Assembly (NCBI GenBank): GCA_900552465.1
Contig: URZO01000058.1
Coordinates: 1 to 27,770, forward strand
From: an uncultured Parabacteroides sp.
GTDB lineage: Bacteria; Bacteroidota; Bacteroidia; Bacteroidales; Tannerellaceae
Direction of reading: 5' to 3'
Length of the DNA: 27,770 nucleotides
Part shown: positions 1 to 6,549 of the stretch, one piece after another
Position numbering within the stretch: the first letter of the stretch is position 1
Layout: each line of letters starts with the position of its first letter
The notes under the pieces: generated by a model
What the model was told of the DNA's origin: nothing
The model's input: the letters and a program-made list of their open reading frames with translations, nothing else
Database searches by the model: none
Position numbers and translations under genes: made by a program

Positions 1-2
1 CA

Positions 3-770
3 TTGAACATCAAAAAGTTGCTGGTATCACAACCGAAGCCTGCATCCGAGAAGTCCCCGTATTTCGACATTGCAGAGAAGTATGGAGTAGAAATCGACTT
101 CCGTCCTTTCATCAAAGTAGAACCCCTTACGTCTAAGGAGTTCAGACAGCAGAAAATTTCTATTCTGGATCATACGGCTGTTGTTTTTACGGCCCGTACG
201 GCAATCGACCACTTCTTCCATCTGTGTGAAGAATTGCGCGTGACTATTCCTGAAACGATGAAGTATTTCTGTATGACGGAAGCTATCGCAGTATATTTGC
301 AAAAATATATCGTGTATAGAAAGCGTAAGATCTTTTTCGGACAGAGCGGTAAGCTGGATGATTTGGTTACTGTTATCGGCAAGCATGCAAAAGAAAAGTA
401 TCTTGTGCCCGTTTCAGACGTGCATAAAGATGATTTGTTGACTATGTTGGAAGCAAAGAAGATTAACTACACGAAAGCTGTTATGTACCGCACCGTAAGC
501 AATGACTTCTCGAAAGACGAGAAGTTCGACTATGATATGCTGGTATTTTTCAGTCCTTCCGGGATATCCTCCTTGCTGAAAAACTTCCCGAACTTCAAGC
601 AAGAAGATATAAAGATCGGATGTTTCGGTCCGACGACGGCCAAAGCGGTGAAAGACGCCGGTTTGCGTCTGGACGTGGAAGCACCGACACCCGAAGCTCC
701 GTCGATGACGGCTGCCCTGGAATTGTATCTGAAAAAAGAGATGGGTAGTAACAAAAAGAATGGTAAATAG
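3..770 (+). CDS. hemD: Uroporphyrinogen-III synthase (HemD)
   Basis: A 255-residue protein that begins MNIKKLLVSQPKP and matches my recollection of the Bacteroidales HemD family, which cyclises hydroxymethylbilane to uroporphyrinogen III in cytosolic haem/sirohaem synthesis. The family has few invariant motifs, so the call rests on overall resemblance: an alternating two-lobed alpha/beta pattern, FTARTAIDHFF in lobe one, and FFSPSGISSLL followed by IGCFGPTTAKAVKDAG in lobe two. The latter resembles the usual 'FtSpsgv...aiGptTa' signature. The TTG at position 3 puts the start where relatives begin, but only 2 nt of upstream sequence is present, so an earlier start outside the window cannot be excluded. 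The stop overlaps the rnpA start by 11 nt, which implies cotranscription and translational coupling with rnpA and yidD. Confidence 0.85.
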   Translation: MNIKKLLVSQPKPASEKSPYFDIAEKYGVEIDFRPFIKVEPLTSKEFRQQKISILDHTAVVFTARTAIDHFFHLCEELRVTIPETMKYFCMTEAIAVYLQKYIVYRKRKIFFGQSGKLDDLVTVIGKHAKEKYLVPVSDVHKDDLLTMLEAKKINYTKAVMYRTVSNDFSKDEKFDYDMLVFFSPSGISSLLKNFPNFKQEDIKIGCFGPTTAKAVKDAGLRLDVEAPTPEAPSMTAALELYLKKEMGSNKKNGK

Positions 771-1146
771 AAGGTATACCCTTTCAAAAGAAGAGCGCCT
801 GTCGTGGAAACGTTACATTGACCTGTTGTTTGAAAAAGGGCAATCGTTTGTGGCGTTTCCACTGCGGGTTGTTTATTTACCGGTGGAAGAGGAGACATTG
901 GCTCCCGTCTCCATCATGATAAGTGTCCCCAAAAAGAAATTCAGACGCGCCGTCAAGCGAAACCTGATCAAGCGCCAGGTGCGCGAGGCTTACCGGGTGC
1001 GTAAATATGACCTGATCGATCCGCTGACAGAAAAAAACAAGCGTATGCTGGTGGCATTCCTGTATCTGGATAAGGAGATTCATCCGTTTGCCGATATAGA
1101 GAAAGCGATGACGAAAGCATTGAATGTACTTCGCAACAAAGAATAA
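760..1146 (+). CDS. rnpA: Ribonuclease P protein component
   Basis: A 128-residue basic protein, the cofactor of the RNase P ribozyme that trims 5' leaders from pre-tRNAs. The family signature is visible at residues 58-78: a lysine cluster (KKKFRRAVKRNLIKRQVREA) corresponding to the RNR-type motif 'R-A-V-x-R-N-x-x-K-R', preceded by the strand SIMISVPKK. Length is normal for the family. The ATG at 760 lies inside the end of hemD, and the stop TAA at 1144-1146 shares its last base with the yidD ATG, so hemD, rnpA and yidD form a coupled unit. In many other bacteria rnpA follows rpmH near the origin; no rpmH lies upstream in the visible sequence. Confidence 0.95.
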   Translation: MVNRRYTLSKEERLSWKRYIDLLFEKGQSFVAFPLRVVYLPVEEETLAPVSIMISVPKKKFRRAVKRNLIKRQVREAYRVRKYDLIDPLTEKNKRMLVAFLYLDKEIHPFADIEKAMTKALNVLRNKE

Positions 1147-1367
1147 TGAAGCGTTTCTTTACCACCCTTCTGTTGTTGCCGGTCTATTTCTATAAATATT
1201 GTATCTCTCCCATGACGCCGGCATCGTGCAGGTATACACCTACTTGTTCCGAATATGCCGTGCAAGCTCTCAAGAAACATGGTCCCATAAAAGGGCTGTA
1301 TCTGGCAATCAAACGTATTCTTCGTTGTCACCCCTGGGGCGGTAGCGGCTATGATCCTGTTCCATAA
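1146..1367 (+). CDS. yidD: YidD membrane-protein insertion factor
   Basis: A 73-residue protein of the YidD (DUF37, 'haemolytic') family, thought to assist YidC-dependent membrane protein insertion as an amphipathic protein at the inner face of the cytoplasmic membrane. Diagnostic motifs are CRYTPTCSEYA at residues 28-38 and LRCHPWGGSGYDPVP at the C-terminus. The hydrophobic N-terminus (FFTTLLLLPVYFYKYCISP) is typical. The start codon overlaps the rnpA stop by one base. The downstream tatD-like gene starts 3 nt after the stop, so the operon continues. Confidence 0.96.
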   Translation: MKRFFTTLLLLPVYFYKYCISPMTPASCRYTPTCSEYAVQALKKHGPIKGLYLAIKRILRCHPWGGSGYDPVP

Positions 1368-1370
1368 AGA

Positions 1371-2084
1371 ATGGTTTATTACGATATACATACGCATAGC
1401 CAACCCGTTCATCCGGAAGATGTCGCGATTGTCAACTGCCTCGTTCCTGCGCTTGACGCGGGATCGCATCCGGAACAGGCCATATCGTCATTCGGAAAAG
1501 AGGATACAGCCGGTTGTTTGTGCGATCCCGCGTCGAGCGCGGGAAGGGTAGAGCTCCATTCCGTCGGTATTCATCCCTGGTATATATATAATGTAGAGGA
1601 ACAACTTGCCGGACTTGAACGGCAGGCCCTGCTTCCGGGAGTCGTCGCAATCGGCGAAGCGGGTTTGGACAAGCTGGCGGAAGCACCGTTGGAACGTCAG
1701 CAGGAAGTCTTCAAAGCGTCGGCAGCTTTGGCCGAAAGTCTCGGCGTCTTTTTAATCATACACTGCGTCAAAGCCTGGGACGAGCTGATCGCCCTGAAGA
1801 AAGAACTCAAACCCCGTATGCCCTGGGTCATCCACGGTTTCCGCGGCAATGCCGCATTGGCCGGACAACTGATCCGTCAAGGCTTTTACCTCTCCTTCGG
1901 CGAGCACTTCAATCCGGCAGCCGTACGCATAGCCTGGCCGGACCGTTTATTTGCTGAAACCGACAATCGCGGAATCGATATCCGCACTGTCTACGATAAC
2001 CTCTCAGCCTCCCTGGATCTTCTCCTGGAGCAGTTTGCCGCGCAAATCACAGAGAACGTCCACAACGTCCTCCATCTGTCATAA
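1371..2084 (+). CDS. TatD-family metal-dependent hydrolase with an in-frame repeat insertion
   Basis: A 237-residue TatD/amidohydrolase-like TIM barrel. Predicted metal and active-site residues are all present: H7 and H9 in DIHTH, GIHPW (66-70), E96 in GEAGLD, H131 in IIHC, H155 in WVIHGFRG and D198 in ETDN. TatD proteins are 3'-5' exonucleases or general metal-dependent hydrolases; the exact substrate here is unknown. It begins 3 nt after yidD and is the last gene of the hemD operon. Residues about 25-58, between the HTH and GIHPW motifs, are encoded by a 100-bp inverted-repeat element (see the repeat entry at 1445). This makes the loop longer and poorer in recognisable sequence than I would expect. 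The reading frame and catalytic residues are intact, so the gene is probably functional. Confidence 0.85.
   Translation: MVYYDIHTHSQPVHPEDVAIVNCLVPALDAGSHPEQAISSFGKEDTAGCLCDPASSAGRVELHSVGIHPWYIYNVEEQLAGLERQALLPGVVAIGEAGLDKLAEAPLERQQEVFKASAALAESLGVFLIIHCVKAWDELIALKKELKPRMPWVIHGFRGNAALAGQLIRQGFYLSFGEHFNPAAVRIAWPDRLFAETDNRGIDIRTVYDNLSASLDLLLEQFAAQITENVHNVLHLS
1445..1544. repeat. REP-like palindromic element inside the tatD-like gene
   Basis: Two hairpins with the same design lie in inverted orientation. The left one is TCCTGCG-CTTGA-CGCGGGA (1445-1463). The right one is TCCCGCG-TCGAG-CGCGGGA (1526-1544). The outer arms 1445-1468 and 1521-1544 are inverted repeats matching at 22 of 24 positions, separated by 52 nt. 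A hairpin with the identical CTTGA loop and a 7-bp stem occurs in intergenic DNA at 27722-27740, and both are followed by ATCnCATCC. The shared loop and flank indicate one dispersed repeat family. Here it lies within coding sequence and is translated. Confidence 0.8.
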
Positions 2085-2100
2085 ATCACTGTTATTCCCT

Positions 2101-2132
2101 AATTTTCAATTTTCAATTCTCCATTTTCAATT
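2101..2132. repeat. AATTTTCAATT-type spacer repeat
   Basis: Four imperfect copies of TTTTCAATT/TTCTCCATT lie in the gap after the tatD-like stop. The same low-complexity repeat, on either strand, occurs at 18911-18935 and 23813-23848, in each case at a gene 3' end. Such AATTGA spacers are common in Bacteroidales; their function is unknown. Confidence 0.7.
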
Positions 2133-2141
2133 ATAAAGTCG

Positions 2142-2149
2142 TACCTTTG
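2142..2149 (+). promoter_or_regulatory. Probable tyrS promoter -7 box
   Basis: TACCTTTG fits the Bacteroidetes primary sigma -7 consensus TAnnTTTG. It lies 33 nt upstream of the tyrS ATG. No clear TTTG -33 element is visible at the normal distance, because that position falls in the AT-rich repeat. Confidence 0.5.
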
Positions 2150-2181
2150 CCGCCATTCAATTAATACTATAATCTAAAACG

Positions 2182-3474
2182 ATGAATTTTGTTGAAGAAT
2201 TAACATGGAGGGGCATGATTGCTGATATGATGCCCGGAACAGAAGAACAGTTGCAAAAAGAGATGACTTCTGCTTATGTAGGTATCGACCCGACGGCTGA
2301 TTCATTGCATATCGGTCACCTGGTGTCGGTTATGATGCTGAAACATCTCCAGCGTGCGGGACACCGTCCGATTGCCTTGGTCGGTGGAGCTACCGGTATG
2401 ATCGGCGACCCTTCAATGAAGTCGGCTGAACGTAACCTGCTCGATGAAGCGACGCTTCGTCATAACCAGGATAGCATTAAGAAACAGTTGGCTAAGTTTC
2501 TGGATTTCGATTCGGACGCGCCTAATGCTGCTAAGTTGGTAAACAACTACGACTGGATGAAGGATTATTCTTTCCTGAACTTTATCCGCGATATCGGTAA
2601 GCATATTACCGTTAACTATATGATGGCTAAGGAATCCGTTAAAAAACGTCTGAGCCGCGAATCGTCTGTCGGCATGTCGTTCACGGAGTTCTCTTACCAG
2701 CTGTTGCAGGGATACGACTATATGTACCTGTTCGAGCACGAAGGTTGCCGCCTGCAGATGGGAGGAACCGACCAGTGGGGTAACATCACGACCGGTACGG
2801 AGTTGATCCGCCGTAAGTTAGGTGGCGAGGCGTTTGCCCTGACCTGCCCGTTGATTACGAAGGCCGACGGCGGTAAGTTCGGTAAGACCGAGTCCGGAAA
2901 CGTATGGCTGGATCGTCGTTATACCTCTCCTTACAAATTCTATCAGTTCTGGCTGAACGTAAGCGATGCCGATGCTGCCAAATATATCAAGATCTTTACC
3001 GATCTGCCTAAGGATGAAATCGACGCCCTGATCAAAGAGCAGGAAGAAGCTCCGCATCTCCGTCCGTTGCAGAAACGCCTGGCAAAGGAAGTGACTGTCA
3101 TGGTTCATTCCCAGGAAGATTATGATGCTGCGGTCGAGGCTTCCAACATCCTGTTCGGTAACTCTACATCGGAAGCATTGAAACACTTGGACGAACAGAC
3201 TTTGTTGGATGTTTTCAACGGCGTTCCCCAGTTCGAGGTTTCGCGCGACGAACTGAGTGCCGGCGTGAAAGCTATCGACCTGTTTACTGAGAAAGCGGCC
3301 ATTTTCCCTTCTAAAGGCGAAATGCGCAAGCTGGTTCAGAGCGGCGGTGTCAGTGTGAATAAGGAAAAGTTGGCAGACCAGGATATGGTGATCGACTGCT
3401 CTTCCCTGCTGGATGAGAAATATTTGTTGGTCCAGAGAGGCAAGAAGAACTACTATTTGCTGATCGCAAAGTAA
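2182..3474 (+). CDS. tyrS: Tyrosyl-tRNA synthetase
   Basis: A 430-residue class I aminoacyl-tRNA synthetase that charges tRNA-Tyr with tyrosine using ATP. Visible signatures are YVGIDPTADSLHIGHL with the HIGH motif at residues 43-46, QMGGTDQWGN at 192-201 (tyrosine binding), and KFGKT at 232-236 as the KMSKS-equivalent loop. An S4-type RNA-binding domain follows at roughly 365-430 (RKLVQSGGVSVNKEKL). Length is typical of the bacterial TyrRS subfamily. The ATG at 2182 gives the expected N-terminus (MNFVEELTWRGM). The gene sits 97 nt after the hemD operon with its own -7 box and is followed by tRNA-Gln. Confidence 0.97.
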   Translation: MNFVEELTWRGMIADMMPGTEEQLQKEMTSAYVGIDPTADSLHIGHLVSVMMLKHLQRAGHRPIALVGGATGMIGDPSMKSAERNLLDEATLRHNQDSIKKQLAKFLDFDSDAPNAAKLVNNYDWMKDYSFLNFIRDIGKHITVNYMMAKESVKKRLSRESSVGMSFTEFSYQLLQGYDYMYLFEHEGCRLQMGGTDQWGNITTGTELIRRKLGGEAFALTCPLITKADGGKFGKTESGNVWLDRRYTSPYKFYQFWLNVSDADAAKYIKIFTDLPKDEIDALIKEQEEAPHLRPLQKRLAKEVTVMVHSQEDYDAAVEASNILFGNSTSEALKHLDEQTLLDVFNGVPQFEVSRDELSAGVKAIDLFTEKAAIFPSKGEMRKLVQSGGVSVNKEKLADQDMVIDCSSLLDEKYLLVQRGKKNYYLLIAK

Positions 3475-3493
3475 GATTTTCGTGCGAAAACGC

Positions 3494-3523
3494 TTGCAAG
3501 GTAAGATTTTATTCTTACCTTTG
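3494..3523 (+). promoter_or_regulatory. Promoter of tRNA-Gln, overlapping a hairpin
   Basis: TTGC at 3494-3497 and TACCTTTG at 3516-3523 are separated by 18 nt, close to the Bacteroidetes -33/-7 arrangement. The -7 box ends 25 nt before the tRNA. The same DNA forms a perfect 9-bp inverted repeat, AAGGTAAGA (3498-3506) and TCTTACCTT (3513-3521), so the -7 box is in the 3' arm of a hairpin that follows the tyrS stop codon. Confidence 0.65.
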
Positions 3524-3548
3524 CATCGCTTTAAATAAAGCGCCGGAT

Positions 3549-3619
3549 TGTCTCATGGTGTAATGGTAGCACTACAGTTTTTGGTTCTGTCTGTCGAGGT
3601 TCGAATCCTCGTGAGACAA
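3549..3619 (+). tRNA. tRNA-Gln (anticodon UUG)
   Basis: A 71-nt cloverleaf can be folded by eye. The acceptor stem is TGTCTCA with TGAGACA, discriminator A. The D arm is in GGTGTAATGGTAGC, the anticodon loop is TTTTGGT carrying TTG, and the T arm is CGAGG-TTCGAAT-CCTCG. The 3' CCA is not encoded, as is common in this phylum. The innermost anticodon-stem position is a T-T apposition, also seen in other tRNA-Gln genes. An intrinsic terminator follows directly. Confidence 0.95.
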
Positions 3620-3630
3620 CACACAGAAGG

Positions 3631-3665
3631 AAAAGGTTTGGAACGGAAGTTTCAAACCTTTTTTG
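3631..3665 (+). terminator. Intrinsic terminator of tRNA-Gln
   Basis: A perfect 10-bp stem, AAAAGGTTTG (3631-3640) with CAAACCTTTT (3653-3662), has a 12-nt loop and runs into a T tract (TTTTTT). It starts 12 nt after the mature tRNA end. Confidence 0.85.
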
Positions 3666-3695
3666 TACCTATTTGAACCCTGCCGTTTCCGGGCC

Positions 3696-3745
3696 TCATA
3701 GTTATGGTTTGGGCAGATCATAACTATGGTTTGCTAAAACCATAG
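3696..3745. repeat. Two-hairpin intergenic element, copy A
   Basis: CATAGTTATG (3697-3706) and CATAACTATG (3719-3728) form a perfect 10-bp inverted repeat with a 12-nt spacer. CTATGGTTT (3725-3733) and AAACCATAG (3737-3745) form a second hairpin around GCTA. The hairpins share bases 3725-3728 and are therefore mutually exclusive. A second copy at 24416-24464 matches 42 of 49 positions with the same spacer length. Both copies lie 120-200 nt upstream of a + strand gene. The rest of the 3666-3862 gap holds only the promoter. Confidence 0.75.
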
Positions 3746-3816
3746 GGGACGCCTTTCTGTATCATTTCTGCATATTTAATTCTCAAATTTGTAAGTCATA
3801 GACGGATGGATATCGA

Positions 3817-3824
3817 TATATTTG
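3817..3824 (+). promoter_or_regulatory. Probable -7 box for the rhamnosidase operon
   Basis: TATATTTG matches TAnnTTTG and lies 38 nt before the rhamnosidase ATG. The nearest upstream TTTG (3788-3791) is about 25 nt away, longer than optimal, so this may be an activator-dependent promoter. It lies about 70 nt after the two-hairpin element. Confidence 0.5.
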
Positions 3825-3862
3825 TACATTGATATCATGAACACTCAGTTAATCTTAATGTT

Positions 3863-6502
3863 ATGAAGTATTATTGTCTGTTGCTCTCTTTCCTTTTGGG
3901 ATTTGTCGCTTCTGTTTCCGGTCAGGGAAGAATATCTGTCTGTAACCTTCGGTGTGAGTATATAGAAGATCCGATTGCTGTAGAGAACGAAATGCCTTTG
4001 TTAAGTTGGCAACTACGATCGGCGGGACAAGCAAAAAGCCAGACTGCGTATCGTATCCTGGTGGCAAGCTCCCCTTCGTTGCTTACTGATAAACAAGCCG
4101 ACTTCTGGGATTCCGGGAAAGTCGCTTCTTTTTCTTCTAATCAGATTGAATATAAGGGAAAATCTCTTGAATCCAGGCAGACGCTATACTGGAAAGTAAT
4201 GGTCTGGGATGAGAAAGGGAAACCTTCCTCGTGGAGCGATACAGGGAAATGGACGATGGGACTGCTGAAACCTTCCGACTGGAAAGCCCGTTGGATCGGA
4301 AACCGGGAAGATCTTTATCCGGATTCGACTTTGACTTATCCTGCGCCTTATTTTCGTAAAGGGTTCCGGATCGGTAAACCGGTCAGGCAGGCAAAAGTCT
4401 ATATCTGCGGATTGGGATTCTATGAAATGTATCTGAATGGTACTAAAGTGGGAGATCAGGTGTTGGCTCCCGCCGTTACCAACTTTGACCGCCGCCCGCT
4501 CAAGAAGATGCTTTATTTCTTTGATGATCAATCGACACAACGGGTTCTTTATAATACGTTCGATGTCACATCTTTGTTACAGAAGGAGGGTAATACGGTT
4601 GGAGTCCTGTTGGGAAACGGTTGGTATAACCAGCGCGACCGGACGGTTGAAGGTTGCATGTGGTACGATACGCCTCGCCTGCTGTGTCAATTGGAAATAG
4701 AATATGCCGACGGTTCGACAGAGATGGTTTGTTCGGACGATAGCTGGAAAGCAACCACCGGACCTTTATTGCATGATGGCATATTTACAGGAGAGGTCTA
4801 TGATGCCCGCTTGGAACTGGATGGCTGGAACCGGAATGGGTATGATGATTCCTCCTGGGAAAAAGCGCTTGTGGTGAGAGCGCCGTCAGGAGGTTTGCAT
4901 GCCCAGCTCGCCCCTTATGACAGAGTGGTCAGGACGTTGCAGCCGGTGTGTTGTGAACAGAAAAACGATTCCATTTATCGGTTTGTTTTTCCCGAGATGG
5001 TTTCCGGTTGGGCGCAGATCAATGTGGAGGGCGATGCCGGAGACCAAATCAAACTCCGTTTCGTGGGAGAAGAGAATGATGATTTCGGACAAGTGGACTT
5101 ATATACACTACGGGGTAACCGGAGGGAACAATGGGAGCCGCGTTTTACCTGGCATACCTTCCGTTATATCGAGGTCCTGTCGCCTCAGGTCAAGATAAAT
5201 GAAAGTAGCCTGATTGCGAAAGTCGTACATACGGACCCGGAATCCGCCGGCAGTTTTGATTGTTCGAATGAACTGTTTAACAAGATCAACGAGGTATACT
5301 TGCGGACGCAGAAGAATAACTTTCACGGTAGTATCAGTAGTGACTGTCCGCACCGGGAGCGCTTGGCTTATACCGGGGATGCACAAGTGGTGGTGGAAAG
5401 CTCCATCTTGTCGTTCGATATGACTCAGTTCTACCGGAAATGGTTTATGGATATGGAGGATGCCCGGAATAGGAAGAGTGGCTATGTACCCCATACCGCT
5501 CCGTTTGGCGGCGGTGGCGGTGGTCCGGCGTGGGGTTCGGCTTATGTCATAATGCCCTGGGCTTATTATTGCTATTATGGTGATACAACTTTGTTGAGAC
5601 AGCATTACAACGGGATGAAGCAATGGGTCGATTATCTGGGTACACGGACAGACGAGCGCGGAATCGTTGTCCGTGAAGAGCCGGATGGCTGGTGTTTAGG
5701 TGATTGGTGTGCACCGGGGAAGAAGATGGAACTTCCTGAATCATTGGTGAACACTGCTTATTATTTTCACTCGGCAACTTTAATGTCGAAAGTCGCTGCG
5801 GTTTTGGGAAAGGAGGAAGATAAACAATCTTTTGACCGGCTGTGCGAGCAGATAAAGAAGGACTTTAACACTGCCTTTTTTAATCCCGTAACCCATCATT
5901 ATTGGGAGGGTAGACAGGGGGCTGATGTATTCCCGTTGGCTTTCGGAATGGTAGAGGAAGATAAGAAGGAGGCTGTGTTCAACGCTTTACTGGCGCATCT
6001 GGACAGTATCGGGAATCATTTTGATACGGGAATTATGGCGACGCCTTTGCTGCTGAAAGTGTTGAGCGACAATGGACGTAGCGATATAGCCTTCCGCCTG
6101 ATGGACCAGCGGGATATACCGGGCTTCGGTTATGTGATGGATGACCGTTATTCTTGCTTGTGGGAACGTTGGGAAGGGAAAGCCTCCCGTTGCCATCCGA
6201 TGTTCGGAAGTGTGGTAGCCTGGTTCTATAATACGCTTGCCGGAATCCGTTTTGATGAAACGGTTCCGGGCATGAAGCATATTATTATTGCTCCCCAACC
6301 GGTAGGAGGTCTTACTTATTGCCGGGGAACATATCAATCTCTATATGGGCAGGTTTGTTCCGACTGGCGGGTCCATGAGGGGAAATTTGAATTGACGGTC
6401 GAGGTACCGGTGAATGCAACTGCAACAGTTATCCTTCCTGATGGAAAGAAATATCAGGATGTCGGGGCGGGAGTCCATCGGTTTGAATCCATCTTACGAT
6501 AA
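3863..6502 (+). CDS. Secreted GH78 alpha-L-rhamnosidase
   Basis: An 879-residue protein with a signal peptide (about residues 1-20, MKYYCLLLSFLLGFVASVSG), followed by an N-terminal beta-sandwich region (about 21-125), a rhamnosidase N-type carbohydrate-binding region (about 150-330) and the (alpha/alpha)6 catalytic barrel. The GH78 signature DCPHRERLAYTGD gives D494, E499 and D506 at the spacing (+5, +12) known for catalytic and substrate-binding acids in this family. WERWE at 767-771 probably supplies the general base, E768. It is predicted to release terminal alpha-L-rhamnose from plant glycans, pectin or glycosides in the periplasm or at the surface. A six-glycine run (FGGGGGGPAW, DNA about 5503-5530) lies just after the signature. 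The next gene is a related enzyme 47 nt downstream, so they form an operon. No SusC/SusD pair is present in the window. Confidence 0.9.
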   Translation: MKYYCLLLSFLLGFVASVSGQGRISVCNLRCEYIEDPIAVENEMPLLSWQLRSAGQAKSQTAYRILVASSPSLLTDKQADFWDSGKVASFSSNQIEYKGKSLESRQTLYWKVMVWDEKGKPSSWSDTGKWTMGLLKPSDWKARWIGNREDLYPDSTLTYPAPYFRKGFRIGKPVRQAKVYICGLGFYEMYLNGTKVGDQVLAPAVTNFDRRPLKKMLYFFDDQSTQRVLYNTFDVTSLLQKEGNTVGVLLGNGWYNQRDRTVEGCMWYDTPRLLCQLEIEYADGSTEMVCSDDSWKATTGPLLHDGIFTGEVYDARLELDGWNRNGYDDSSWEKALVVRAPSGGLHAQLAPYDRVVRTLQPVCCEQKNDSIYRFVFPEMVSGWAQINVEGDAGDQIKLRFVGEENDDFGQVDLYTLRGNRREQWEPRFTWHTFRYIEVLSPQVKINESSLIAKVVHTDPESAGSFDCSNELFNKINEVYLRTQKNNFHGSISSDCPHRERLAYTGDAQVVVESSILSFDMTQFYRKWFMDMEDARNRKSGYVPHTAPFGGGGGGPAWGSAYVIMPWAYYCYYGDTTLLRQHYNGMKQWVDYLGTRTDERGIVVREEPDGWCLGDWCAPGKKMELPESLVNTAYYFHSATLMSKVAAVLGKEEDKQSFDRLCEQIKKDFNTAFFNPVTHHYWEGRQGADVFPLAFGMVEEDKKEAVFNALLAHLDSIGNHFDTGIMATPLLLKVLSDNGRSDIAFRLMDQRDIPGFGYVMDDRYSCLWERWEGKASRCHPMFGSVVAWFYNTLAGIRFDETVPGMKHIIIAPQPVGGLTYCRGTYQSLYGQVCSDWRVHEGKFELTVEVPVNATATVILPDGKKYQDVGAGVHRFESILR

Positions 6503-6549
6503 GAGATTAATTTAGATGAACTATATTCTTGAATCTAATAATTGCTGAT

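Noticed and set aside
3549..3619. T-T apposition in the tRNA-Gln anticodon stem as a sign of a pseudo-tRNA
   Set aside because: The same apposition is found in functional tRNA-Gln genes such as that of E. coli. All other stems pair well.
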